Source: Lachnospiraceae bacterium UBA6452
Lineage (GTDB): Bacteria; Bacillota; Clostridia; Lachnospirales; Lachnospiraceae
Assembly (NCBI GenBank): GCA_002441865.1
Contig: DJNY01000008.1
Coordinates: 1-12,788 of the forward strand
DNA: 12,788 nucleotides
Direction of reading: 5' to 3'
Position numbers and translations under genes: made by a program. The notes beneath the pieces are model-generated. The model was not told the origin of the DNA and did no database searches. It was given only the letters and a program-made list of their open reading frames with translations. This document shows positions 1 to 6,353 of the stretch, one piece after another; the stretch's first letter is position 1; each line of letters starts with the position of its first letter.

Positions 1-138
1 CTTATCCTGAAGGCATTTTACCCGGAAGCAACTGTCAAGGTGGATGCAGGCTGTTGTGCAGGGGTAACAAAAGAAGCACATGCTGCAGCACTTCAGACAA
101 TGAAATCCTGTCAGGTAGAAGTTACGAATGAAGCATAA
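1..138 (+). CDS. Isochorismatase-like cysteine hydrolase, C-terminal fragment
   Basis: Frame 1 is open from the first base to the TAA at 136-138, giving the last 45 residues of a protein whose start lies outside the window. The fragment contains the segment VDAGCCAGVT followed by K-E-A-H, then an 'AALQTMKSCQVEV' tail. This matches the C-terminal part of isochorismatase/nicotinamidase-like cysteine hydrolases, where a Cys near this CAGVTxExH motif is the nucleophile and the A-L-x-T-M-K-x-C-Q-V helix closes the fold. These enzymes hydrolyse amides or enol ethers in the cytoplasm; the substrate cannot be told from this piece. It ends 34 bp before the DUF4230 pair and may be co-transcribed with it. 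The family is clear; specific function is unknown. Confidence 0.72.
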   Translation, partial: LILKAFYPEATVKVDAGCCAGVTKEAHAAALQTMKSCQVEVTNEA

Positions 139-172
139 ACTAACTCTGTGTAAAAAGAGAGGATAGACAGGC

Positions 173-763
173 ATGAAAAAAGAGCACAAACGAAGAAAAA
201 AGGGAAAAATAGTCATATTCGCGGTGCTGACCGTGGTAATTCTGGCAGCAGTCGCTATTGTGGTTACGCGTAATGCAAAGAAGGAAGAACCGGAGATCAT
301 CAGTCTGACAGCATTGGAAAAGATGGTCGATGTCAGCGACATGTCTACTTTTGAGGCAATCTATAATGGAATTGCGGAGGTAGAGAATGAAACAGATCCG
401 GCGCAGATCGATTATTATGTTTCTTATGAAGCGAAGGTAAAGGCGGGCTTTGATTTTGAAAAGCTGGATATGCAGATAGATCAGGATCGGAAGGTGATCA
501 CGGTGAAAATCCCGGAGATCAAAATTACAGATGTCAATGTGGATATCGGATCACTTGATTACATATTTGAAAATAAGAAGGCAAATACGGAGACGGTGTC
601 TGAGCAGGCATATAAGAAGTGTATTGAGGACGTGACAAAGGAAAGTGCTGAAGAAAAAGCAATCTATGAGCTGGCAAAGCAGAATGCAAAAAATACGATG
701 GAAGCGATCATTCAGCCTTTTATGGAGCAGCTTGATGAAGAATATCAGCTGCAGATCGAGTAG
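173..763 (+). CDS. DUF4230 protein, N-terminally membrane-anchored
   Basis: A 196-residue protein. It begins with a very basic cytoplasmic segment (residues 1-12, mostly K and R), followed by one hydrophobic helix at about 13-32, so the remainder is probably outside the membrane. The external part (about 40-196) has the layout I associate with DUF4230: a short helix, a beta-rich core (YYVSYEAKVKAGFDFEKLD, then VITVKIPEIKITDVNVD), and a long charged C-terminal helix ending near 'MEAIIQPFMEQL'. The function of this family is unknown. The start is supported by an AGAGAGG-like site about 10 bases upstream. The next gene starts 12 bases after the stop and encodes a second member of the same family, so the two are almost certainly one transcript. 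The antisense frame across 551-1183 is a shadow. Confidence 0.82.
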   Translation: MKKEHKRRKKGKIVIFAVLTVVILAAVAIVVTRNAKKEEPEIISLTALEKMVDVSDMSTFEAIYNGIAEVENETDPAQIDYYVSYEAKVKAGFDFEKLDMQIDQDRKVITVKIPEIKITDVNVDIGSLDYIFENKKANTETVSEQAYKKCIEDVTKESAEEKAIYELAKQNAKNTMEAIIQPFMEQLDEEYQLQIE

Positions 764-775
764 GAGGAATGCAGA

Positions 776-1390
776 ATGAAAAAAGTGATAAGTACTGTTT
801 TGCTTGTGTTCATGAGTCTTTCTCTTGTCGCATGTGGCAATCAGGAGGACGATAAAAAAGAAATCATACCGCAGTCTTCCCAGATGAAATCCATTTGTGA
901 ACTGGCTACGATGGATTGTTACTATCATAATGTGGCAAAGTATAATGAGGAAGATGCCTCCGGTATATGGCTTTGGAAAAAGGATAGAAAGTTCTGGATA
1001 GAGTACGCCGGTGTTGTTACGGTTGGAATTGATGCCTCGCTGGTCAATATGGAAGTGAAGGATGACACGGTAACCATTACGCTTCCGCCTGCCAAAATAC
1101 TGGGATGCAAGGTGGATGAATCGACACTGACGGAAGATTCCTTTATTGTGGCGAAGGATTCTGCCAAAGTAGAAGCCGAGCATCAGACGGCGGCTTTTCA
1201 GGAAGCACAGGATAACATGCGCAAAGAAGCCGAAAAAGATACTGTTCTGCTGGCAAGTGCACAGCAGCGGGCGCAGAAGCTGTTAGAAGATTACGTGAAT
1301 AATATCGGTGCATGCACAGGAAAGACCTATACGATCAAGTGGGTTTATCTGGACGGTGCGAAAGAACTGCAGGAGGCAGAGACGGAATAG
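776..1390 (+). CDS. DUF4230 lipoprotein, paralogue of the preceding gene
   Basis: A 204-residue protein with a lipoprotein signal peptide: K-K at residues 2-3, a hydrophobic stretch, then the lipobox L-V-A-C with the lipidated Cys at 20. The mature part follows the same plan as the upstream protein: an N-terminal helix with 'ATMDCYYHNVAKY', a beta core (FWIEYAGVVTVGIDASLV, then VTITLPPAKILGCKVD), and a long helical C-terminal segment 'AAFQEAQDNMRKEAEKD'. It therefore looks like a DUF4230 paralogue tethered by lipid rather than by a transmembrane helix. The AGGAGG site overlaps the upstream stop (about 763-768), 7-8 bases before the ATG, which suggests translational coupling. The tandem pair could act as a heteromer on the outer face of the membrane; that is inference, and the biochemical role is not known. 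Confidence 0.8.
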   Translation: MKKVISTVLLVFMSLSLVACGNQEDDKKEIIPQSSQMKSICELATMDCYYHNVAKYNEEDASGIWLWKKDRKFWIEYAGVVTVGIDASLVNMEVKDDTVTITLPPAKILGCKVDESTLTEDSFIVAKDSAKVEAEHQTAAFQEAQDNMRKEAEKDTVLLASAQQRAQKLLEDYVNNIGACTGKTYTIKWVYLDGAKELQEAETE

Positions 1391-1422
1391 CAGACAGAGC
1401 AGGGCATCTGCCACTTTTTTTA
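1390..1422 (+). terminator. Possible weak terminator after the DUF4230 pair
   Basis: GCAGA (1390-1394) can pair with TCTGC (1407-1411) around a 12-base loop and is followed, after two bases, by a run of T at 1414-1422. The stem is only five pairs, so it is weak. A stronger hairpin at 1462-1512 could serve as the real end of this transcript. Confidence 0.35.
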
Positions 1423-1461
1423 ACAGGAATAACATGAATCTGTAAAGCAGACTTGCTGGAC

Positions 1462-1518
1462 ACCACCTTTGTGATTTTTTACAATTATGTTAAAAATAAT
1501 AGCAAAGGTGGTATTTTT
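1462..1518 (+). terminator. Terminator-like hairpin whose 3' arm carries the next gene's RBS
   Basis: ACCACCTTTG (1462-1471) is perfectly complementary to CAAAGGTGGT (1503-1512), a 10-bp stem. A second AT-only stem, ATTTTT 1474-1479 with AAAAAT 1492-1497, can form inside the loop. The 3' arm is followed by ATTTTT and at once by the ATG of the acyltransferase gene (1519). AAAGGTGG at 1504-1511, the obvious ribosome binding site for that ATG, is wholly inside the stem. It can be read as a terminator for the upstream genes, a sequestered RBS, or both. A near-identical arrangement is at 9638-9691. Confidence 0.6.
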
Positions 1519-2595
1519 ATGAGAAAGGTATACATTGATAATATCAGATGGATCACTGTGGTTTTGGTTGTGATCTATCATGTGATCTATATGTTTAACG
1601 GAATCGAAACGGCAGGTGTGATCGGACCATTTGCGGAAACGCAATATCAGGATGTCTATCAATACATGGTATATCCATGGTTTATGCTGCTGTTATTTGT
1701 AATATCCGGTATGTGTGCCCGTTTTTGCCTGGAAGGCTGCTTAGATAAAGAATTTCTGAAAAAGAGAACGCAGAAGCTGCTTGTTCCTTCCACAATAGGA
1801 TTATTTGTCTTTCAGTGGATACTGGGCTATTATAATATGATGCTTAGTGGTGTTTTTACGGATACGATGCAGGAAATCCCCGGAGTGATACGCTATATCA
1901 TTATGGCGGTCAGCGGCGTCGGACCTCTATGGTATTTGCAGATGCTTTGGCTGTTTTCTGTTATTCTGGTAGTGATCCGTAAGCTGGAAAAAGACCGGTT
2001 GTACCCCAAGTGCGAAAAAACTCCGGTCTGGCTTCTGCTATTGTTTACAATTGTCATATATGGATCTGCGCAGATACTCAACATGCCTGTGATTGTTGTA
2101 TATCGATTCGGTATCTATGGCTTTGGATTCTTTGTCGGATATTTTTGTCTGTCACATGACAGTGTTGTGGAAAGATTGCAGAAATACTGGCTGCCACTGG
2201 CATTTGCCGCAGTGGTGCTTGGGATCTTGTTTGTTATCAGATATTGGGGAGCTCCTTATGCGGAGCATTCCGTACTGGATAGACCGCTTTGCAACGCATT
2301 TGCATGGATCAGTGTGCTTGCGATTTTGGCGGGCATGAGCAGGTTCGGCAATTTTAAAAATGGCTTCACATTATTTATGCAAAAAGAATCGTGGGGACTT
2401 TACATATTGCATTATCTGCCACTGGCAATGTGTGCATATTATCTGCATGCATATGCAAAAAATCTGCCGGTCACTGCAGTTTATATCCTGACTGGGGCTG
2501 CAGCGTTTCTTGGCGCGATGGTTTTATATCGGATCATAAGCCGTATACCGGTTATTCGCTGGTGTGTTTTGGGAATCAGGAGAAAGGAAAGATAA
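1519..2595 (+). CDS. Acyltransferase family 3 integral membrane protein
   Basis: A 358-residue polytopic membrane protein of the acyltransferase-3 (OafA/WecH-like) family. It opens with 'YIDNIRWITVVLVVIYHV', with the conserved His at residue 21 in the first membrane helix, and continues with 'FVISGMCARF' at about 60-69, the family's second signature, and a basic loop 'KKRTQKLLVP'. About ten hydrophobic segments follow, ending in a basic tail (RRKER). Members move acyl groups, commonly acetyl or succinyl, onto cell-surface sugars or other envelope molecules; the substrate here is unknown. I start at the ATG at 1519, with AAAGGTGG 7 bases upstream, rather than at an in-frame TTG at 1453, because the extra 22 codons would lie across the hairpin and look like non-coding sequence. 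An XRE-AbrB regulator starts 3 bp after the stop, so the two form one operon. Confidence 0.85.
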   Translation: MRKVYIDNIRWITVVLVVIYHVIYMFNGIETAGVIGPFAETQYQDVYQYMVYPWFMLLLFVISGMCARFCLEGCLDKEFLKKRTQKLLVPSTIGLFVFQWILGYYNMMLSGVFTDTMQEIPGVIRYIIMAVSGVGPLWYLQMLWLFSVILVVIRKLEKDRLYPKCEKTPVWLLLLFTIVIYGSAQILNMPVIVVYRFGIYGFGFFVGYFCLSHDSVVERLQKYWLPLAFAAVVLGILFVIRYWGAPYAEHSVLDRPLCNAFAWISVLAILAGMSRFGNFKNGFTLFMQKESWGLYILHYLPLAMCAYYLHAYAKNLPVTAVYILTGAAAFLGAMVLYRIISRIPVIRWCVLGIRRKER

Positions 2596-2598
2596 AAA

Positions 2599-3018
2599 AT
2601 GCTTGGAGAAAATCTGGTGGAACTTCGAAAATATCATAATCTGTCACAGGAAGAGCTGGCAGACAGGATAGGTGTATCCAGACAGACCTTGTCAAAATAT
2701 GAAACGGGAGAATCTTTGCCGGACATTGAAAAAAGTCAGGCACTTGCCGAGGTATTTGGCGTATCGCTTGACGATCTTGTGAAATATAAAAAAGAAGATC
2801 ATATGGGGCTTGGTGTACCACCAAAAGGAAAACATATCTTTGGCATGGTAAAAGTCGGGGAGAAAGGGCAGATCGTGATCCCGGCAAAAGCCAGAAAGCT
2901 GTTTGATATCAAGCCGGGAGATAATCTGATCATACTTGGAGATGAAGGGCAGGGAATTGCCATCATCAAAGAAAAAGGACTGGTGGAGCTGCTTGGCGCG
3001 GCAAGAAAAATGCAGTAA
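2599..3018 (+). CDS. XRE-type HTH regulator fused to an AbrB/SpoVT domain
   Basis: A 139-residue DNA-binding protein with two domains. Residues about 5-60 form an XRE helix-turn-helix ('LSQEELADRIGVSRQTLSKYETGES' region; the recognition helix is around VSRQTLSKYE). Residues about 83-125 form an AbrB/SpoVT swapped-hairpin domain: 'VKVGEKGQIVIPAKARKLF', then 'IKPGDNLIILGDE'. Both domains can bind DNA, so the protein may read a composite operator. It is probably cytoplasmic and dimeric. Its ribosome binding site (AGGAGAAAGG, 2578-2587) lies inside the 3' end of the acyltransferase gene, and the gap is 3 bp, so it is co-transcribed and plausibly controls its own operon; that control is inferred. 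It faces the minus-strand gene at 3034 with only 15 bp between the stops. Confidence 0.87.
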   Translation: MLGENLVELRKYHNLSQEELADRIGVSRQTLSKYETGESLPDIEKSQALAEVFGVSLDDLVKYKKEDHMGLGVPPKGKHIFGMVKVGEKGQIVIPAKARKLFDIKPGDNLIILGDEGQGIAIIKEKGLVELLGAARKMQ

Positions 3019-3033
3019 ATGATAGTCGGCGTT

Positions 3034-3504
3034 TTATAATTTATCTTTGACGCGGAAATAACTGACATCAAGCCGGAACATGATCTGCCAGCGCATCAGA
3101 TAATCATATATCGCAAACAGAAGCAAGAAGACCATAATCTGTGTGATTGCGTCAAATAATAAATTGGGCATCAGACGATATAACAGGAAATAAAGTGTGA
3201 TAAAAGCAAGCGGGACAGAAAAAGTCAACCGGATGATAAAGTCACATATGTAGTAAAACAGTGCCTTTGTCTTTTCTTTGCTTAATGCTTTGAACAGCAA
3301 TATAATACAGACATTCACAAGCAAAAAGACTGCCAGATAGACACTACGCTTAGAATCCATCAGGTTATCTTTAAATATAGATGTCATAAAATCAGTAATG
3401 CGAAGATCATCACGGATGGCAATAAAAGAAAATGATATGATGGCAGCATAGATGATTAAGTTAAGCAGACGAAAAATATAGCGGACAGGTTTATACTTGT
3501 ACAT
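3034..3504 (-). CDS. Hypothetical four-helix membrane protein
   Basis: I do not recognise a family. The 156-residue product has a basic start (MYKYKPVRY) and about four hydrophobic segments: residues about 10-30, 56-73, 85-108 and 118-135, followed by a charged tail ending VKDKL. There are no cysteine pairs, signal peptidase site or catalytic motif that I can see. The ATG at 3504 is supported by AGAGGGGG a few bases upstream on the minus strand. The gene has its own promoter in the divergent region to its right and converges on the XRE-AbrB gene. It could be a small accessory membrane protein; no function is proposed. Confidence 0.7.
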   Translation of the reverse strand: MYKYKPVRYIFRLLNLIIYAAIISFSFIAIRDDLRITDFMTSIFKDNLMDSKRSVYLAVFLLVNVCIILLFKALSKEKTKALFYYICDFIIRLTFSVPLAFITLYFLLYRLMPNLLFDAITQIMVFLLLFAIYDYLMRWQIMFRLDVSYFRVKDKL

Positions 3505-3543
3505 GGAATCCCCCTCTTTTGCAGATTGTAATATAGTATGTTT

Positions 3544-3572
3544 AATATAACATAATGTGGAAAAACAGACAA
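3544..3572 (-). promoter_or_regulatory. Possible promoter of the hypothetical membrane protein
   Basis: On the minus strand TTGTCT (3572 to 3567) and TATATT (3549 to 3544) are separated by 17 bases. The -35 matches the consensus at four of six positions. It points at the gene starting at 3504, leaving a leader of roughly 30 bases. The region is AT-rich, so chance matches are possible. Confidence 0.4.
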
Positions 3573-3595
3573 GTCAGTATTTTGTTCACAAAAAA

Positions 3596-3624
3596 TTGAT
3601 ATTTCTCCTTTATACTTCTATAAT
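3596..3624 (+). promoter_or_regulatory. Strong sigma-A-type promoter of the flavin reductase operon
   Basis: TTGATA (3596-3601), a 17-base spacer and a perfect TATAAT (3619-3624). Transcription would begin near 3631, about 42 bases before the ATG at 3673, which is preceded by AAAGGAG. The match is close to consensus with ideal spacing, so the operon is probably well expressed. Confidence 0.75.
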
Positions 3625-3672
3625 AAATACAGCAGACATGATCTGTGAAAAGTCAGAAAGGAGTTTTTGAAT

Positions 3673-4224
3673 ATGAGCAGAGTTAATTTTGGAGCAAAAC
3701 CGGAAATGTATCCGATGCCGGTACTGATCATCGGAACGTATGATGAGAATGGAACACCGAATGCCATGAATGCGGCGTGGGGTATCATTACAGATATGAA
3801 TGAGATTTCTATCAGTATGTCACAGCACAAAACAACAGCAAATCTAGCAAAGACAGGTGCTTTCACCGTGAGCATGGCAACAGAGGACACAGTTGTGGCA
3901 TGTGATTATGTTGGTGTGGAATCCGCAGCAAAAGTACCTGACAAGTTTGCAAAGGCGGGATTTCATGCAACAAAGAGCAGCTTTGTCAACGCACCGCTGA
4001 TCGATGAGCTGCCAATGGCACTGGAATGCAAAGTAAAGAGCTTTGAAAACGGTATTTTAGTAGGTGAGATCGTAAATGTCAGTGCAGATGAGAGCGTGCT
4101 GACGGATGGAAAGATCGATCCGAAGAAGCTGAAACCGATCACATACGATCCGGTGAATAATGCATATCTTGGACTGGGTGAAAAGGTTGGAAATGCCTTC
4201 AAAGACGGAATGAAATTAAAGTAA
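3673..4224 (+). CDS. Flavin reductase-like / flavoredoxin protein (FMN-binding split barrel)
   Basis: A 183-residue protein of the flavin reductase-like, FMN-binding split-barrel family. It opens with 'FGAKPEMYPMPVLIIGTYDE', then 'GTPNAMNAAWGIITDMNEISISMSQHKTT', the strand-turn-helix around the flavin, and then 'NLAKTGAFTVSMATEDTV'. The second half ('ALECKVKSFENGILVGEIVNV') completes the barrel. Such proteins carry FMN and shuttle electrons or reduce flavin in the cytoplasm of anaerobes; the partner is not known. I start at the ATG at 3673 because AAAGGAG (3657-3663) lies 9 bases before it; a TTG two codons upstream is less likely. The nitroreductase follows after 11 bp with its own AAGGAG, so the two redox proteins share a transcript. 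Confidence 0.87.
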   Translation: MSRVNFGAKPEMYPMPVLIIGTYDENGTPNAMNAAWGIITDMNEISISMSQHKTTANLAKTGAFTVSMATEDTVVACDYVGVESAAKVPDKFAKAGFHATKSSFVNAPLIDELPMALECKVKSFENGILVGEIVNVSADESVLTDGKIDPKKLKPITYDPVNNAYLGLGEKVGNAFKDGMKLK

Positions 4225-4235
4225 GGAGAATGGAC

Positions 4236-4763
4236 ATGAGCGACGTACTTACAAAAATGAAAACAAGAAGAAGTATCAGAAAATATAAGCCGGATGCTGT
4301 TCCGCAGGAACTGCTTGATCAGATCATTGAAGCAGGACTTTACGCAGCAAGCGGAAAAGGGCAGCAGGCAACGATCATTATCCAGGTGACCCGGAAGGAA
4401 CTTCGTGATAAGATCGCAGAAATGAATGCGGAAATCGGTGGCTGGGATAAGGGCTTTGATCCGTTTTACGGAGCCCCTGCCATGCTGATCGTACTTGGCA
4501 GAAAAGACTGGCCGACGCATGTATATGATGGCAGCTTAGTGATGGGTAACATGATGCTGGCAGCACATGAGCTGGGACTTGGCAGCTGCTGGATCCATCG
4601 TGCAAAGGAAGAATTTGAGACGGAGTGGGGTAAAGAACTTCTGAAATCCCTTGGCATTGAAGGAGAATATGAAGGGATCGGACATTGCGCACTTGGTTAT
4701 ATAGATGGAGAATATCCGGCAGAACCTGCCAGAAAAGAAAACCGGGTATATTATATCAAATAA
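4236..4763 (+). CDS. Nitroreductase family protein
   Basis: A 175-residue FMN-dependent oxidoreductase of the nitroreductase family. The N-terminus has the FMN-phosphate motif 'KTRRSIRKYKPDAVP' (R11, R12, S13), then 'LLDQIIEAGLYAASGKGQQ', another flavin-contact segment. The C-terminal half has 'MGNMMLAAHELGLGSCWIH', the typical helix of the family, and 'GHCALGYIDGEYPAEPARKE'. It probably reduces nitro groups, quinones or similar acceptors with NAD(P)H in the cytoplasm; the natural substrate is unknown. Start choice: AAGGAG (4223-4228) is 7 bases from the ATG at 4236 but only about one base from an in-frame ATG at 4230, so 4236 is preferred. Length is at the short end for the family. It is second in an operon with the flavin reductase-like gene. 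Confidence 0.87.
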   Translation: MSDVLTKMKTRRSIRKYKPDAVPQELLDQIIEAGLYAASGKGQQATIIIQVTRKELRDKIAEMNAEIGGWDKGFDPFYGAPAMLIVLGRKDWPTHVYDGSLVMGNMMLAAHELGLGSCWIHRAKEEFETEWGKELLKSLGIEGEYEGIGHCALGYIDGEYPAEPARKENRVYYIK

Positions 4764-4778
4764 ATTGATTCTTTTGCT

Positions 4779-4868
4779 AATTGTGACACAATAAAGGTTA
4801 AATTTGCCAAAACATGTCAAATTGTGACAAAAAGAGTGAAATTGCTGTTTTGGTATGCTATACTACCA
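4779..4868 (+). promoter_or_regulatory. Promoter of the LytTR gene with direct and inverted repeats
   Basis: An extended -10, TGC then TATACT (4859-4864), lies about 60 bases before the ATG at 4926; no good -35 is seen. Upstream, AATTGTGACA occurs twice as a direct repeat (4779-4788 and 4820-4829), offset 41 bp, close to four helical turns. The second copy also forms the dyad TGTCA (4815-4819) / TGACA (4825-4829). An outer dyad CCAAAACA (4807-4814) / TGTTTTGG (4846-4853) encloses it, and TGGTA/TACCA flanks the -10. This looks like an operator region for a regulated, activator-dependent promoter; the regulator is unknown but could be the LytTR protein itself. Confidence 0.55.
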
Positions 4869-4925
4869 GAATGAGGGGATAATTTAAGGGATAATCTAAA
4901 ACAAGGGATAAGTGAGGGGTCTTAT

Positions 4926-5606
4926 ATGTATAGAGTGTGCGTTTATGATGGTAAGGCTGCAGAGAATACTCTATTTGTAAAAGAAATAGTCATTGATGAG
5001 AGGGGAGAAGTGCAGGAAATCTCAGAAAGCCAGAATTTCAATGACTATTATGTTAAAATTTCAGAAAGAAAAAATGAACGACCGGATATACTGGTAGCAG
5101 AGTTAAATCAGGACAGAGATGAACTGCAGATGCTCGATCAGATGTGGGAGATGAATCCGGATCTGCAGACTGTTTATGTGATGGATAAGGCGCATGTGCT
5201 GACAAAGCCTGTTTCACAAAGTTCTATCGTAGAATGTGTGAACCGCCGGATGATCGAGGATCAGAATCTGGTTTCTTTCCATACCAAAAGGAAAATGCTC
5301 GCGGTGAATGCACGGGATGTTTCTTACATAGAGAGCAGGAAACATAATGTGATGATCTATCAGGATGGTATTCCGCATAAGTTCCGTATGAAGATGGATG
5401 AATGTCTGGCACAGATGCCCGATTATTTTATCCGTGTGCATCAGAGCTATGCAGTCAATTTCCATTATATTAACAGCTTTCAGCGCGGTGGGATCATATT
5501 GCAGACGGAAAATAAAATTTTGATGAGCAGAAAATATTATGCACAAGCAAAGGAAAGATACGAAGAACTGTTTCGTGAGCAGGGGGAAAAGAAGAAAGAC
5601 AGATAG
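4926..5606 (+). CDS. LytTR DNA-binding protein with degenerate receiver domain
   Basis: A 226-residue regulator. Residues about 118-212 are a LytTR DNA-binding domain: 'VSFHTKRKMLAVNARDVSYIE', 'RMKMDECLAQMPDYFIRVHQSYAVN' and 'ILQTENKILMSRKYY', with the FIRVHQSYAVN signature intact. Residues 1-108 resemble a response-regulator receiver but in worn form: 'RPDILVAELNQ' is where LytTR regulators normally have the phosphorylated Asp (a Glu at 59 is present instead), and 'VLTKPV' (K94-P95) is the conserved Lys-Pro of the last strand. The stretch between the fourth strand and K94 is very short, so one helix seems lost. It is therefore probably not switched by phosphorylation. No sensor kinase is adjacent. 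GTGAGGGG is the ribosome binding site. It ends before a strong terminator shared with the convergent rubrerythrin gene. Confidence 0.85.
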   Translation: MYRVCVYDGKAAENTLFVKEIVIDERGEVQEISESQNFNDYYVKISERKNERPDILVAELNQDRDELQMLDQMWEMNPDLQTVYVMDKAHVLTKPVSQSSIVECVNRRMIEDQNLVSFHTKRKMLAVNARDVSYIESRKHNVMIYQDGIPHKFRMKMDECLAQMPDYFIRVHQSYAVNFHYINSFQRGGIILQTENKILMSRKYYAQAKERYEELFREQGEKKKDR

Positions 5607-5647
5607 ATACCATGCTCATTTATAAAATGCTGGCGCCCAATAAGTCT

Positions 5648-5700
5648 AAAATAAAAAATAGCTGGTAGTGCATAAAATGCCCACCAGCCATTTTTATTTT
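5648..5700. terminator. Strong bidirectional terminator between LytTR gene and rubrerythrin
   Basis: GCTGGT (5661-5666) pairs with ACCAGC (5683-5688); inside the loop GCAT (5670-5673) can pair with ATGC (5677-5680). The stem is flanked by an A-rich arm (5648-5659) and the T-rich arm TTTTTATTTT (5691-5700), so it can end transcription in both directions. The genes converge here. Confidence 0.85.
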
Positions 5701-5720
5701 ATCCTTGCTCGGCTTACAGC

Positions 5721-6305
5721 TTAACCAAAGTATCTATCCAATAATCCTTTGAGAGCACGACCATGTCTTGCTTCATCTCTTGCCATTTCATGCACTGTAT
5801 CATGGATGGCATCCAGATTGTTTTTCTTAGCACATTTTGCAAGATCTGCCTTTCCGGCTGTTGCACCGAATTCACAGTCAACACGCCATTTGAGGTTGTC
5901 CTTTGTTGTAGCCTTCATGTTTGGCTCCAGATCTTCGCCGAGCATTTCAGCGAATTTTGCTGCATGTTCTGCTTCTTCATAAGCAGCCTTTTCCCAGTAA
6001 AGACCGATTTCGGGATAACCTTCACGGTGAGCGATTCTTGCCATGCAAAGGTACATACCAACTTCAGAGCATTCCCCTTCAAAGTTTGCTTTTAACTGCT
6101 CGAAGATATATTTCTTATCTTCATCAGAGATTTCCGGGTTGTTCTTTACTGTCTGTCCGTAAACACCATATTCATGTTCTGCAGCAAGTGTCATTTCACC
6201 TTCTACTGCTTTGAACTTATCCGGACCTACATGACATACCGGACATTCTGCCGGAGGATTGTCTCCTTCATAAACATAACCACATACCTGACATACATAC
6301 TTCAT
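5721..6305 (-). CDS. Reverse rubrerythrin (rubredoxin domain first), peroxide defence
   Basis: A 194-residue cytoplasmic iron protein. The N-terminal rubredoxin-like domain has C5-x2-C8 ('CQVCGYVYEGD') and C21-x2-C24 ('CPVCHVGPDKF'), which bind one iron. The remainder is a four-helix ferritin-like domain with di-iron ligand motifs: 'FEGECSEVGMY' (about 75-85), 'EEAEHAAKF' (110-118), and 'EMARDEARHG' (173-182). The domain order is the reverse of classical rubrerythrin, as in the oxygen- and peroxide-reducing proteins of clostridia. It likely reduces hydrogen peroxide, and perhaps oxygen, with electrons from an NADH-rubredoxin reductase system encoded elsewhere. The start at 6305 has AAGGAG 9 bases upstream. 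It lies 100 bp downstream of a PerR-type gene in the same direction, and its upstream region holds a perfect 18-bp palindrome. Confidence 0.93.
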   Translation of the reverse strand: MKYVCQVCGYVYEGDNPPAECPVCHVGPDKFKAVEGEMTLAAEHEYGVYGQTVKNNPEISDEDKKYIFEQLKANFEGECSEVGMYLCMARIAHREGYPEIGLYWEKAAYEEAEHAAKFAEMLGEDLEPNMKATTKDNLKWRVDCEFGATAGKADLAKCAKKNNLDAIHDTVHEMARDEARHGRALKGLLDRYFG

Positions 6306-6353
6306 ACTTCATTTCTCCTTTTCTTTTTCATATTTTTCATTTTATTTTATGTT

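Noticed and set aside
551..1183. 210-codon open frame on the minus strand
   Set aside because: It lies opposite the two DUF4230 genes, has no ribosome binding site or recognisable domain, and its composition (many H, F, L, C) is typical of an antisense shadow.
1453..1518. TTG start 22 codons upstream of the acyltransferase ATG
   Set aside because: No ribosome binding site precedes it, it spans the hairpin, and family members begin close to the ATG at 1519, which has AAAGGTGG correctly placed.
3963..4520. 185-codon open frame on the minus strand
   Set aside because: It runs antisense across the flavin reductase and nitroreductase genes, both of which have clear family motifs; no domain is visible in the antisense product.
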